DNA from: Butyrivibrio sp.
Lineage (GTDB): Bacteria > Bacillota > Clostridia > Lachnospirales > Lachnospiraceae
Length of the DNA stretch: 64,000 nucleotides
Reading direction: 5' to 3'
NCBI GenBank assembly: GCA_017470505.1
Contig: JAFUYO010000015.1
Span: forward strand, 152,940 to 216,939
A model generated the notes under the pieces. The model worked only from the letters and a program-made list of their open reading frames with translations, did not search any database and was not told the origin of the DNA. Positions within the stretch are counted from its first letter, which is position 1, and each line of letters starts with the position of its first letter. This document shows positions 17,320 through 26,255 of this stretch, one piece after another. The translations under genes were made by a program, and so were the position numbers.

Positions 17320-17367
17320 CCTTTAATCGTTACTGTTCAGTTGCCGACTGAATAGTAACCTTTAATC
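17320..17367. mobile_element. MITE-like palindromic element with 8-9 bp flanking duplication
   Basis: A 31-bp inverted repeat, GTTACTGTTCAGT / ACTGAATAGTAAC with a 5-bp centre (17329-17359), is flanked on both sides by (C)CTTTAATC at 17320-17328 and 17359-17367. The right copy contains the plsY stop codon and the left copy supplies the gpsA ribosome binding site. Removing one copy plus the palindrome restores a tight plsY-gpsA junction. No coding capacity. Confidence 0.6.
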
Positions 17368-18027
17368 AACTTTATTTTTCTTGAATACGTAGGTCTTGCG
17401 CTCTTTTCCCTCAATGAGCTTTTTGATATTTCCTCTGTGCTGATAAAAAGCAAGAGCCGTTAGAAGAGCCAGTATCACATATACCTCAATAAGAGCCCCC
17501 TGCGGGATTGCTCCAAACAGCCCCATCTGCCCGTAGCAGATGCACATGATAAAGAGAGCCGAGTAGTAGCAGAGGCTGCATACAGATACTATATGAAAGA
17601 GATTGAAGGGAAGGAAAAACGATACAACGCCCATCAGTATGAACAGCCAGTTGAACTGCAGACCGAGATATATGGTATAACCCGCAGTACAGGCAATTCC
17701 CTTTCCTCCCTTGAATTTCAGATGGATAGGGAAATCGTGCCCCAATATGCACCCCGCGGCAGTATATGTCATGTAGAGAATGATATAGTCCGGGTTGTTC
17801 CTCCCAAAGAGCATATTTGTGATGAAGATTGCCACCATGCATTTTAACATATCGCCGAGAAGAACAATTCCGCCGGCCTTGGGGCCCATGACGCGCAGCG
17901 TATTAGTTGTCCCCGCATTTCCGCTCCCGACACTTTTGATGTCAACGCCCTTCATCTTGCAGTACAAGACCGCCGTCTGAAAAAGTCCGAAAACATAGCC
18001 GATTAGCAAACAGATAATTCTTTCCAT
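17362..18027 (-). CDS. plsY: acyl-phosphate:glycerol-3-phosphate acyltransferase PlsY
   Basis: Integral membrane enzyme that moves an acyl group from acyl-phosphate (made by PlsX) to glycerol 3-phosphate. 221 residues with about five or six membrane helices. The three family motifs are visible: SGNAGTTNTLRVMG (36-49), KFKGGKGIACTAG, and the later GQMGLFGAIP region. Its C-terminal cytoplasmic tail is longer and more basic than usual (KKLIEGKERKTYVFKKNK). The start is 2 bp after the der stop, so they are co-transcribed. gpsA follows after the palindromic element. Confidence 0.95.
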   Translation of the reverse strand: MERIICLLIGYVFGLFQTAVLYCKMKGVDIKSVGSGNAGTTNTLRVMGPKAGGIVLLGDMLKCMVAIFITNMLFGRNNPDYIILYMTYTAAGCILGHDFPIHLKFKGGKGIACTAGYTIYLGLQFNWLFILMGVVSFFLPFNLFHIVSVCSLCYYSALFIMCICYGQMGLFGAIPQGALIEVYVILALLTALAFYQHRGNIKKLIEGKERKTYVFKKNKVD

Positions 18028-18028
18028 A

Positions 18029-19357
18029 CTACTTCCCCTCTTTTCTCTCCCTTATTATAAATCTCAAAGGTGTACCCTTAAATCCAAAGGCCTCCCTTAT
18101 CTGATTCTCAATATATCTGGTGTAGGAAAAATGCATCAGGTTCTTGTCATTTACAAAGATGACAAAGGTCGGCGGCTTGACAGATGCCTGCGTTATGTAA
18201 AAGAGCTTTAGTATCTTGCCTTTGTCGCTCGGAGGCTGCTGCATTACGACCGCCTGCGTCATGATCTCATTGAGAACCCCCGTTGCAACCCTCAGGGCGT
18301 GGTTCTCCGACACGATATCTATCATATCATAGAGCTTTACCAGGCGCTGTCCTGTCTCTGCCGATATGAACATGATCTCCGCGTAGTTCATGAAGGCAAG
18401 GGTGTTTCTGATGTTTTTGGTAAACTCCCTGACCGAGTGATTGTCCTTCTCGATAAGATCCCATTTATTTACGGCTATGATAACGGCCTTGCCACTCTCG
18501 TGCGCGATTCCTGCTATCTTGGCATCCTGCTCGGTCACGCCGTCCTCTGCGTTTATCACAAGAACTGCAATGTCGGCTCTCTCAACCGCGCTCACTGTCC
18601 TGACGATCATGTAGTGCTCCAAGGCGTCCTTTACCTTACTCTTTCGCCTTAGTCCCGCAGTGTCGATAAACACGTACTTTTTGCCGTTGTGAATGACCTC
18701 TGTGTCTATGGCATCCCTGGTTGTTCCCGCTATGTCGGACACAATGAGTCTGTTCTCACCGATCAGCTTGTTGATGATGGAGGATTTACCGACGTTTGGC
18801 TTTCCGATGATGGCTACCTTGACAGAGTCGTCCTTTTCCTCGTCAGTCGAGTTTCTTGTGAAGTGGCTCACAACCTCCTCAAGAAGGTCGCCTATCCCCT
18901 GCTTGCCCGCAGCCGATATTGGGAATGGCTCTCCGATGCCAAGGTTATAGAACTCATAGACATCCAGTGAATCCCTGTTAAAATTGTCGACCTTGTTAAC
19001 GCATAGGACAATCGGCTTTGACGAGCGCCTTAGCATATCTGCGACCTTCGAGTCAGCGTCCGTAAGCCCCTGCTTGACATCGACCATAAATATGATCACA
19101 TCAGCAGTGTCAATTGCTATCTGGGCCTGCTCCCTCATCTGCGAGAGAATGATGTCCCTGGAATCGGGCTCTATTCCGCCTGTGTCGATAAGTGTGAAAT
19201 TGTGATTGAGCCATGAGACATCCGCGTAGATCCTGTCTCTGGTCACACCGGGGGTGTCCTGCACTATGGCTATCCTGCTCCCGGCAAGTGCGTTAAAGAG
19301 GGTGGATTTACCGACATTTGGCCGGCCGACCACCGCAACTATATTTTTTCTGCTCAT
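18029..19357 (-). CDS. der: ribosome assembly GTPase Der (EngA)
   Basis: A double-GTPase needed for 50S subunit maturation. At 442 residues it has G domain 1 (GRPNVGKST at 10-18, DTPGVTRD, NKVD), G domain 2 (GKPNVGKSS, DIAGTTRD, NKWD) and the C-terminal KH-like domain. ATG 19357 was chosen: AAGGG lies 7 bases upstream and the family starts with this Met. It is 19 bp after the DUF512 gene and 2 bp before plsY. DUF512-der-plsY-gpsA is a common clostridial arrangement. Confidence 0.96.
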   Translation of the reverse strand: MSRKNIVAVVGRPNVGKSTLFNALAGSRIAIVQDTPGVTRDRIYADVSWLNHNFTLIDTGGIEPDSRDIILSQMREQAQIAIDTADVIIFMVDVKQGLTDADSKVADMLRRSSKPIVLCVNKVDNFNRDSLDVYEFYNLGIGEPFPISAAGKQGIGDLLEEVVSHFTRNSTDEEKDDSVKVAIIGKPNVGKSSIINKLIGENRLIVSDIAGTTRDAIDTEVIHNGKKYVFIDTAGLRRKSKVKDALEHYMIVRTVSAVERADIAVLVINAEDGVTEQDAKIAGIAHESGKAVIIAVNKWDLIEKDNHSVREFTKNIRNTLAFMNYAEIMFISAETGQRLVKLYDMIDIVSENHALRVATGVLNEIMTQAVVMQQPPSDKGKILKLFYITQASVKPPTFVIFVNDKNLMHFSYTRYIENQIREAFGFKGTPLRFIIRERKEGK

Positions 19358-19376
19358 ATATAACCCTTTTTTCTTT

Positions 19377-20735
19377 TTATTTAATTCCAAAAAGCTCGCG
19401 GGCAAGATCATAGCCGCTATCAGGCGAGATCCTGACCTCTACCCCCAGAGCTTTTTCAATATCGCCTACTGTCACGTCGTCGAGAAGATAATCCTCGCCG
19501 CTCCTCAGGAGATTTTCGGGAAGATACAGAAAGTCTCCGAGCTCTTTCCCCTTCAGCTGTCCTATTATGTCTCCTCCCGTAAGGAGCCCTGAAACCGTTA
19601 TTCTCTCCCCAAAGAAATTGTTGATTATCTCATGGACATGAATCGTAATACCAGGAGCAAGCTTCATTACCTTATTCGCCATATCCATTATACACGGAAA
19701 AACAAGCCTCCCGGTCGCAATGGAAAATTCCCTCTTAATCTTAGGAAGCTCCTTTAAACGCTCTTTTGAGATATCCCTTATCCCCTCCTTGAACTCATCG
19801 ATAAGAAGCCGCATCATGCCAACGCCGTTTTCAAGCTGCAGATATCCATCGTATCTATCGGCCTCGGGAAAATCCCTCCCCGCAAGAAAATACCACTCAT
19901 CGCTTGCATGGATGAAGTGATATCCGTGTTCGGAATATATTTTTTTCTGCCAGGCTTCAATCAGGTCTATCACTTCTCCCGCATCTGATACCTCAAACGG
20001 CTCAAGCGGATAAAGTCCGTCCCGAAACCTGGACAGACCCACAGGCACAACCGATACGCTCTGAAGATTGGGAATATACCTGGTCAGATCCCTGATCGAA
20101 CGCTCAAGCTCTGTGCCGTCATTTACGCCCTTACACAGAACTATCTGGCCGTTTAGCTCAATTCCTGAGCCGTCCCGGCAGAGCCTGTCAACCTTTTTGA
20201 GGGCTTCTCCCGCAAAGCGGTTTCCCAGCATCTTGCAGCGGAGAGACGGATTGGTCGTCTGAAAAGAAATATTGATAGGCGACAAATGGTATCTGAGTAT
20301 CCTGTCGATGTCGTCATCAGACATATTCGTGAGCGTGACGTAATTGCCCTGAAGAAAAGAAAGTCTTGAGTCGTCATCCTTGAAATAGAGGGTTTTACGC
20401 ATACCCTTCGGCATCTGGTCTATAAAGCAGAAGATGCACTTGTTGCTGCAGGATCTGTAGTCATCCATGAGCCCGTTCTCAAACTCAATCCCGAGATCCT
20501 CGTCAAAATCCTTGTCTATGTCCAGAAGCCACTCTTCTCCGCTCTTTTTCCGTACCAGGACGTCAAGATGCTCATCCTGTACCAGATACTGATAGTCAAA
20601 GATATCCTCTATTTTGTTGTCATTTATCCTAAGCAGAAGGTCGCCGGGCTCTATCCCCATCTCCATGGCGATGCTCCCCTGGATGACCTTGCCGATGACG
20701 TGGCTCTTTTCTTTTTTCATAATGTGATTATACAT
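19377..20735 (-). CDS. DUF512 protein with PDZ and radical-SAM-like Fe-S domains
   Basis: About 452 residues. An N-terminal PDZ-like domain (SHVIGKVIQGSIAMEMGIEPGDLLLRIN) is followed by a radical-SAM-like segment with CSNKCIFCFIDQMP (C-x3-C-x2-C) and FKDDDSRLSFLQGNYVTLTN. The DUF512 domain in the C-terminal half carries the GVGMMRLLIDEF motif. This conserved clostridial and cyanobacterial family has no established function. It sits beside der, plsY and gpsA. Two starts compete: ATG 20735, with AAGGAA five bases upstream, or ATG 20720, which coincides with the predicted transcription start of a near-perfect promoter. The PDZ homology begins after 20720, so either fits. Confidence 0.88.
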   Translation of the reverse strand: MYNHIMKKEKSHVIGKVIQGSIAMEMGIEPGDLLLRINDNKIEDIFDYQYLVQDEHLDVLVRKKSGEEWLLDIDKDFDEDLGIEFENGLMDDYRSCSNKCIFCFIDQMPKGMRKTLYFKDDDSRLSFLQGNYVTLTNMSDDDIDRILRYHLSPINISFQTTNPSLRCKMLGNRFAGEALKKVDRLCRDGSGIELNGQIVLCKGVNDGTELERSIRDLTRYIPNLQSVSVVPVGLSRFRDGLYPLEPFEVSDAGEVIDLIEAWQKKIYSEHGYHFIHASDEWYFLAGRDFPEADRYDGYLQLENGVGMMRLLIDEFKEGIRDISKERLKELPKIKREFSIATGRLVFPCIMDMANKVMKLAPGITIHVHEIINNFFGERITVSGLLTGGDIIGQLKGKELGDFLYLPENLLRSGEDYLLDDVTVGDIEKALGVEVRISPDSGYDLARELFGIK

Positions 20736-20755
20736 TAAATTCCTTGACGTGTCAG
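20727..20755 (-). promoter_or_regulatory. promoter of the DUF512-der operon
   Basis: On the minus strand CTGACA (20750-20755), 17 bp, TATAAT (20727-20732). Seven bases past the -10 is 20720, the A of an in-frame ATG, suggesting a leaderless transcript. Confidence 0.75.
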
Positions 20756-20773
20756 CCGCATAAAGATTATGAT
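20744..20773 (+). promoter_or_regulatory. prs promoter
   Basis: TTGACG (20744-20749), 18 bp, TATGAT (20768-20773), 42 bp before the prs ATG. Its -35 abuts the -35 of the divergent DUF512 promoter, so the two may compete for polymerase. Confidence 0.65.
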
Positions 20774-20815
20774 GAAACAGACCGGATATAATCATAAAAA
20801 GAAAAGAGGTTAATT

Positions 20816-22012
20816 ATGCCTGATTTTCATCAACTTGAATCACTTATTCCCGTTGCTCCCTTAAATCTCATCGTTATGGAGTCTGCCAGGGAACTCGGAG
20901 AGAGCGTGGACCACTATATTTCTGAGTTCAGACACAATCTCTACAAGATGCCTGACGAGGATCCGGCATTCCACGGATATGTAAAAGATTCTTTCCTGAT
21001 CTCGTACTCTTTGGACAGGTTTGCCAGCGGCGAGGCCAAGGCAACCATAAACGAGAGCGTCAGGGGGGGCGATGTATATATACTGACGGATGTCTGCAAT
21101 TACAGCATCACTTACAAGATGTACGGATACGAGAACCACAAATCCCCCGACGATCACTACCAGGACTTAAAGAGAGTCATCGGCGCCATAACAGGTAAGG
21201 CAAAGAGAATAAATGTCATAATGCCCTTTTTGTACGAGGGAAGACAGCACAAGAGAAATCAGATGGAATCCCTCGATGCGGCCCTGATGTTCAAGGAGCT
21301 GCACGACATGGGCATATCCAACTTCATAACCTTTGACGCTCACGACCCGAGAATATCCAATGCCAAGCCCCTCGGCGGCTTTGACAACTTCCTTGCCTCC
21401 TACCAGTTTATGAAGGCTCTCCTCTCCCACATAGACGACCTCACTGTCGACAAGGACCACCTGACTGTGATTAGTCCCGATGAGGGCGCTCTGGACAGAG
21501 CCGTGTACTTTGCTAACGTAATTGGAGCAGATACCGGAATGTTCTATAAACGCCGCGACTACGCCCATGTGGTGAACGGAACGAATCCTATCGTGGCTCA
21601 CGAGTTTTTGGGCTCCGACATATCCGGAAGAGACGTTATCATCATAGACGACATGATATCGTCGGGATCCAGCATGATAGACACAGCCGGCCAGCTCAAG
21701 AACATGGGGGCAAAGAGGGTCTTCATCTGCACCACCTTTGGCCTTTTTACAGACGGAATGTCACGATTTGACGACGGCTACGAAAAGGGATACTTTGACG
21801 CCGTGATCACGACGAATCTCACATACATGAACGATGATGTCAAGAGCAGGGATTACCTCTTCATTGCAGACATGGGCAAATTCCTCGCAACCATCATCGA
21901 CTTCTTAAACCACGACGCGTCTATGTCGACGGTCAACATGCCCACCGACAAGATCCACGAGATTGTCGAAAAATACAACAACGGTCAGATTGCACCGGAG
22001 CTCTACGAGTAA
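20816..22012 (+). CDS. prs: ribose-phosphate pyrophosphokinase (long form)
   Basis: Makes PRPP from ribose 5-phosphate and ATP for nucleotide, His and Trp synthesis. The PRPP-binding loop VIIIDDMISSGSSMIDTA, the YKRRD segment with the KRR motif, RQHKRNQ with the ATP-contacting region, and FDAHDPRISN in the place of the DLHAxQIQGFF motif all support this. At 398 residues it is some 80 longer than classic Prs, with an N-terminal extension and insertions; this long form is seen in Clostridia, where it may be a second, less regulated enzyme (inference). The ribosome binding site is AGAGG 8 bases before ATG 20816. Single-gene unit with its own promoter and terminator. Confidence 0.9.
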   Translation: MPDFHQLESLIPVAPLNLIVMESARELGESVDHYISEFRHNLYKMPDEDPAFHGYVKDSFLISYSLDRFASGEAKATINESVRGGDVYILTDVCNYSITYKMYGYENHKSPDDHYQDLKRVIGAITGKAKRINVIMPFLYEGRQHKRNQMESLDAALMFKELHDMGISNFITFDAHDPRISNAKPLGGFDNFLASYQFMKALLSHIDDLTVDKDHLTVISPDEGALDRAVYFANVIGADTGMFYKRRDYAHVVNGTNPIVAHEFLGSDISGRDVIIIDDMISSGSSMIDTAGQLKNMGAKRVFICTTFGLFTDGMSRFDDGYEKGYFDAVITTNLTYMNDDVKSRDYLFIADMGKFLATIIDFLNHDASMSTVNMPTDKIHEIVEKYNNGQIAPELYE

Positions 22013-22052
22013 AAAACAGATACCCTATCCTTTAGGGTATCTGTTTTTTTGC
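22012..22052. terminator. bidirectional terminator between prs and the histidine kinase
   Basis: Stem AAAACAGATACCCTA / TAGGGTATCTGTTTT with a 4-base loop and T-runs on both strands. Confidence 0.93.
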
Positions 22053-22089
22053 TAAATCTGTATTTCCGGTCAGCTCCGGGACTCATTCC

Positions 22090-24579
22090 TTACTTTACAG
22101 ATTCAAATCTTATTATGACCTTGAACAGGTCTCCGTCCAGCCTTATGTCAAAGGTTCCGCCTTGGGCTATAGTGAGGTTTTTGGCAATTGAAAGACCAAG
22201 TCCGCTACCTTCTGTTGTCCTTGATTCATCTCCCCTGATAAATCTCTCTGTAAGCTCTGATGCGTCAATGTTTAGCTCAGTTGCCGAGATGTTCTTGATG
22301 GAAAAAGCAATATACTCCTTATCATCTGCATTTTCAAACTTCATATCAAGGTAAACCCTGGTGCCGCTCAGGGCATATTTGCAGACGTTGTTTAAAAGAT
22401 TCTCCACAACCCTGAACATTCCTCTTGCATCTGCCTCTATATACATCGAGGGCTCATCGCTCTTAAATATGGCTGTAAGCGAGTTCTTTTCGAGCTTCTC
22501 ATAGAACTCACCCATAGTCTGGTTCACCAGCTCGACAAAGTTTATCTTTATGGGCTGCAGGCTGATGTTTCCGCTGCTGATTTTCGACGCCTCCACAAGG
22601 TCCTCAGTCAGCTGCTTGAGTCTCTGGCTCTTGGCATCAAGCACCTCGACATACCCCTTAACTTTGTCGTTGTCTATGTCCTCTCTCTTTATGAGATCAA
22701 CATAGTTGATTATTGATGTGAGCGGGGTCTTGATATCGTGGGACACATTCGTTATGAGGTCTGCCTTGAGCTTTTCATCCTTCATACTGGTGTTTACTGC
22801 CCTGTCAATTCCCTCACCGATGGAGTTCACCGCGTCAGCAAGACTTATGTTGTCAGAGTGAAGGTCTGTTGTATCGACCTTGGCCTTTACATCTCCGTTT
22901 TTGATATTCTCTATAACGTGAATTATCCTGTCCCTGTCAAGGTTCTGCCTGTACATATATATGCCTACCAGAACATCGAGTAAAAGAGCAACAAACGCTC
23001 CCGCGATTCCGAGCCTGAACAGGAGTATATTCATGGCTATGAAGAATATATAAGGAACCCAGGTCCTTATAATGACATTGCCGTTGTCAGTTGCCCCGGT
23101 TATCACACCTTTGACTGAGAGGACTATGAACCTCAAAAAAGAGTCCTTCCATAGTCTGCCGCTCTTTGCCTTCTGTGCAAGGCCGTAGAGCATGAACAGA
23201 AATCCTATGCTGACAATAAAGGCCATGGCTGCGCTAACGGCAGGCAGATACACCCTTCCTGTGCTCAGAGACCATCTGCCAAGTGACGAGAGGATATATA
23301 CAAAGGCAAACGGAAGGACCATTACAAGTAGTCCCACAAGGAAAACGGCCTCTGTATATATTGAGGTCCTTACCGTATCCGCGGGAGTATTATTCTTTTC
23401 GTCCTCAACGAACGCACTTTCAAGCGGAAGGTTTCTGATATATATGACAGCTATCAGAACGTACAGAAATGCCGCGATAATGCCAAGTATATAGAACTGC
23501 GTCTTGTAGGGCATGTACTTCGAGAAACTCGATTTGCCCTCGGTAAAAGAGTCAGATGCGCCGTAGGAAGCCGTATCGACTCCTATGTATATCTTGATCT
23601 GGTCAGGGTAAGCGTAGCTGTAGGTCTTTACAATGCTCCTGATCACATTTTCCTTAAGCAGCGTGTTGGTCTCAAAGGTAAGCTCATAAGGACAGTAATA
23701 CAGGTATTTGCCCATATCCATAAATATGTCTTTGATATCCTTGCCCGTGGTCTCTCCCAAAAGCTCCGTCACATTGGTATAGACATCAGTCTTTCCGTCT
23801 ATTGTCCTCGTGATATAGTACCTGAGGTTGGAACTTGAGTAGTCGTAGTAAGATGCCGCGGATAGATACTCGTCATAATTGGACAGAAGATCTTTTGCTG
23901 CCTCCTCGACATATCTGCAAAGAGCGCTGTACTCATCCCAGCTTGAAACAATCTGTTCTATATTCCTGCCGTCAACGGTCTGGTACCTGTTCAGAAGGAC
24001 TGTGTGCTCTCCGCCATCGTGCACAGAGTTTCCGGAAATAGCAAATTTGAGCGCATTTCCGTCTATCTGCGAATTGAGGTAGGAGTTCATTCCGCCGGAG
24101 TAGACATTGCTCTTTAAGTGTGTGTATGTGGTTGCCGATGAGAGAAAAGACTCAGACTCATCGTCGGTAAAATACCTGGTCTCATATTTGAATCCGCTCT
24201 GGGACCATTTCAGGAGGTCAGAGAGGTAATAGACGGCTGTTACGTAATCGCCTGAGAGTGTCGTCCCCCTGTTGACATATGCTGTGACGTCAACCTTTTT
24301 GCGGCTGTCGTAGGCGCCGTCCGTCTCGAGCTGGGTCCTGACTGCAACGAGTCTTAATACGTCTGAGACGTTGTTTCCGAGAATATTGTTGAAAAGATAC
24401 GAATCCTCGTAGTTCCTGGTCCTGTCTGACTCATAGAGGTTGTAGGAGAGGTCTCCGTTTAGCCCCTTTATCATGATATTGCTGCCGACTACCGTGTAGA
24501 CGATGACAAACGCAACCAGCGCTGCGAGCATGTGCTGCAGCACCCTCAAGCCCTTTAGTTTACCTGCTTTCTTTTTCAT
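22090..24579 (-). CDS. sensor histidine kinase with large extracellular domain
   Basis: An 829-residue membrane sensor. One helix (about 16-36) is followed by some 315 extracellular residues without recognised domain, then several membrane helices (about 358-560), a HAMP-like linker (HVIENIKNGDVKAKVD), the HisKA box NVSHDIKTPLTSIINYVDL with phospho-acceptor His614, and a HATPase with ENLLNNVCKYAL, GDESRTTEGSGLGLSIAKNL. The kinase part resembles VanS-type proteins. Its start overlaps the stop of the response regulator by 4 bp, so the two are one unit. The signal is unknown; the ectodomain is rich in Tyr and Ser and has no Cys-based site. Confidence 0.93.
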   Translation of the reverse strand: MKKKAGKLKGLRVLQHMLAALVAFVIVYTVVGSNIMIKGLNGDLSYNLYESDRTRNYEDSYLFNNILGNNVSDVLRLVAVRTQLETDGAYDSRKKVDVTAYVNRGTTLSGDYVTAVYYLSDLLKWSQSGFKYETRYFTDDESESFLSSATTYTHLKSNVYSGGMNSYLNSQIDGNALKFAISGNSVHDGGEHTVLLNRYQTVDGRNIEQIVSSWDEYSALCRYVEEAAKDLLSNYDEYLSAASYYDYSSSNLRYYITRTIDGKTDVYTNVTELLGETTGKDIKDIFMDMGKYLYYCPYELTFETNTLLKENVIRSIVKTYSYAYPDQIKIYIGVDTASYGASDSFTEGKSSFSKYMPYKTQFYILGIIAAFLYVLIAVIYIRNLPLESAFVEDEKNNTPADTVRTSIYTEAVFLVGLLVMVLPFAFVYILSSLGRWSLSTGRVYLPAVSAAMAFIVSIGFLFMLYGLAQKAKSGRLWKDSFLRFIVLSVKGVITGATDNGNVIIRTWVPYIFFIAMNILLFRLGIAGAFVALLLDVLVGIYMYRQNLDRDRIIHVIENIKNGDVKAKVDTTDLHSDNISLADAVNSIGEGIDRAVNTSMKDEKLKADLITNVSHDIKTPLTSIINYVDLIKREDIDNDKVKGYVEVLDAKSQRLKQLTEDLVEASKISSGNISLQPIKINFVELVNQTMGEFYEKLEKNSLTAIFKSDEPSMYIEADARGMFRVVENLLNNVCKYALSGTRVYLDMKFENADDKEYIAFSIKNISATELNIDASELTERFIRGDESRTTEGSGLGLSIAKNLTIAQGGTFDIRLDGDLFKVIIRFESVK

Positions 24580-25271
24580 CTTACATCTTCCTCAATCTTG
24601 TATCCTACCCCCCAGACAACTTTCAGGAACTTGGGTTCACGCGGATCCACTTCTATTTTTTCTCTGATATGTCTGATGTGGACTGCTATGGTATTATCTA
24701 CGCGCCCGGAGACGTCTCCCCAGATATTCTCGTAGATCTGCTCGATGGAATAGACCTTCCCCTTGTTTCTCGCAAGAAAAGCAAGGATCTTGTACTCAAT
24801 AGGTGTCAGCCTGATCTCTTCTCCGTAGACTGTAACCTCCTTGGAGTTGTCATCGATCACAAGACCGCCTGAGGTGTAGACATTCTCCCTGTCAACTGCC
24901 TGTCCGAGAGTCGTGTACCGTCTGACGTTTGACTTGACCCTTGCCACCAGCTCAAGCGGATTAAAGGGTTTGGTCACATAGTCATCGGCGCCGATATTAA
25001 GCCCCAATATCTTGTCTGAATCCTCGGACTTTGCTGACAAAAATATGACGGGAATCGTACTGAAGGTGCGCAGTTCTTTCACAAGGTGGATTCCGTCGAG
25101 CTCCGGCATCATGATATCAATGATGGCTAGCTGTATCTTGTTCCTCCTTAGGATGGACAATCCCTCTTTTCCGTCATAGGCCTTGTAAACAACAAAACCC
25201 TCCTGCTCGAGATAGATCTCGATAGCTTCCACGATTTCTCTGTCGTCATCACAAACTAAAATATTTTCCAT
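24576..25271 (-). CDS. OmpR/VanR-family response regulator
   Basis: 231 residues: receiver domain with acidic pocket DDD (8-10), phospho-acceptor Asp52 (IIDIMMPELDG), the conserved Thr/Ser and Lys (IFLSAKSED), and a C-terminal winged helix (about 135-229) with the family segment RLTPIEYKILAFLARNKGKVYS and VDNTIAVHIRHIREKI. It should act as a transcription activator controlled by the kinase that follows. ATG 25271 has AGAGGA upstream. Three TTCTTAAGA repeats lie just upstream and suggest autoregulation. Confidence 0.95.
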   Translation of the reverse strand: MENILVCDDDREIVEAIEIYLEQEGFVVYKAYDGKEGLSILRRNKIQLAIIDIMMPELDGIHLVKELRTFSTIPVIFLSAKSEDSDKILGLNIGADDYVTKPFNPLELVARVKSNVRRYTTLGQAVDRENVYTSGGLVIDDNSKEVTVYGEEIRLTPIEYKILAFLARNKGKVYSIEQIYENIWGDVSGRVDNTIAVHIRHIREKIEVDPREPKFLKVVWGVGYKIEEDVR

Positions 25272-25312
25272 AGCGTCCTCTCACCGTTCCTGTTTTCTAT
25301 TAAATCAGATAA

Positions 25313-25357
25313 TTCTTAAGATTTACCGTCGAAATTTCTTAAGATTTCTTAAGAAAT
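25313..25357. promoter_or_regulatory. direct repeats, likely response-regulator binding sites
   Basis: TTCTTAAGATTT occurs at 25313-25324 and 25336-25347, and TTCTTAAGAAAT at 25346-25357. Spacings are 23 and 10 bp, i.e. near whole helical turns, as for OmpR-family tandem sites. They lie 42-86 bp before the response regulator start. No clean -35/-10 pair was found, which fits an activated promoter. Confidence 0.65.
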
Positions 25358-25371
25358 TAACTATTTTTCGT

Positions 25372-26232
25372 TTATTTATGTTTCAGAGACAAAAATGCAC
25401 ATAGATTTCCTCTCTTTTCGCCGTGTACCCTGTGTGAAAAGAAAATGTCAGGATTACACCTTGTACACAGATCCGTTACGATTATGTCGCTCTCCTTTAC
25501 TCCTGCCTGAATGAGAGTCAGCTTGATCGCATTCCACAAAAAGAGCCTGTATTTCCCCTCCGGGTAAGGGATCAGTATGTGATAATCCCTTAGCTCTTTT
25601 TCCGAAAAAGCTTTCGAAAACTCATCAGCCACATCGCTTCCGATTTCATAACAGTCGCCGCAGATGGACGGCCCGATCGCGCAGACAAGGTCACCTGCCT
25701 CTACCCCGTAATTTGAATAAAGCGCCTGAACGGTCTTTTTAGCAATCTTTCCCTGCGTTCCCTTCCATCCTGAGTGCGAAAGCCCTATCGCCCTGCCCTT
25801 TTTGTCGACAAAATATATGGGCGGGCAGTCCGCATGAAAGGTCCCTAAGATTATCCCGGGGACATCGGTTATAAGTCCGTCGATATCGGTATAGTCCCTT
25901 TTCTTTGCAGGTCCCTTTCCCCTGTCATCCTCTGTGACGACACGGATATTTGTAGTATGTGTCTGAAAGGTGAGCACAAAATCCGAAAGACTCCTTCCGT
26001 GCCCCATCGCCTCGGAAATCCTTCTGAAATTCTCGTTTACAGCCTCAGGGTCATCCCCCCTGGTATAGCTCAAATTACACTCAGAAAAAGGACCTTTTGA
26101 CACTCCGCCTATCCTGGTGCTGAACATGTGGTCCACAACTCCAAGCTCATCAAGATAGGGAAAAGTCAGATATTTAAGTCCCTTGTATTCATTAAGTTTT
26201 GTTGTATTCTCCTTTGAAGCCATCTTTAACAT
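25372..26232 (-). CDS. pgeF: PgeF/YfiH family purine nucleoside phosphorylase-laccase fold protein
   Basis: 286 residues. The DUF152 fold shows the metal-binding set: HFxSTRIGGVS-like start (MFSTRIGGVSKGPF), FQTHTTNI, FHADCPPIYF, GLSHSGWKGTQGKIA, and a C-terminal CTRCNPDIFFSHR. Members have been described as peptidoglycan editing factors, polyphenol oxidases and adenosine/inosine phosphorylases; sequence alone does not decide. ATG 26232 has AAGGAG 8 bases upstream; an upstream TTG at 26259 would overlap the yraN stop. yraN precedes it by 23 bp. Confidence 0.9.
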   Translation of the reverse strand: MLKMASKENTTKLNEYKGLKYLTFPYLDELGVVDHMFSTRIGGVSKGPFSECNLSYTRGDDPEAVNENFRRISEAMGHGRSLSDFVLTFQTHTTNIRVVTEDDRGKGPAKKRDYTDIDGLITDVPGIILGTFHADCPPIYFVDKKGRAIGLSHSGWKGTQGKIAKKTVQALYSNYGVEAGDLVCAIGPSICGDCYEIGSDVADEFSKAFSEKELRDYHILIPYPEGKYRLFLWNAIKLTLIQAGVKESDIIVTDLCTRCNPDIFFSHRVHGEKRGNLCAFLSLKHK

Positions 26233-26255
26233 ATTTGCTTCTCCTTGTCCAATAC

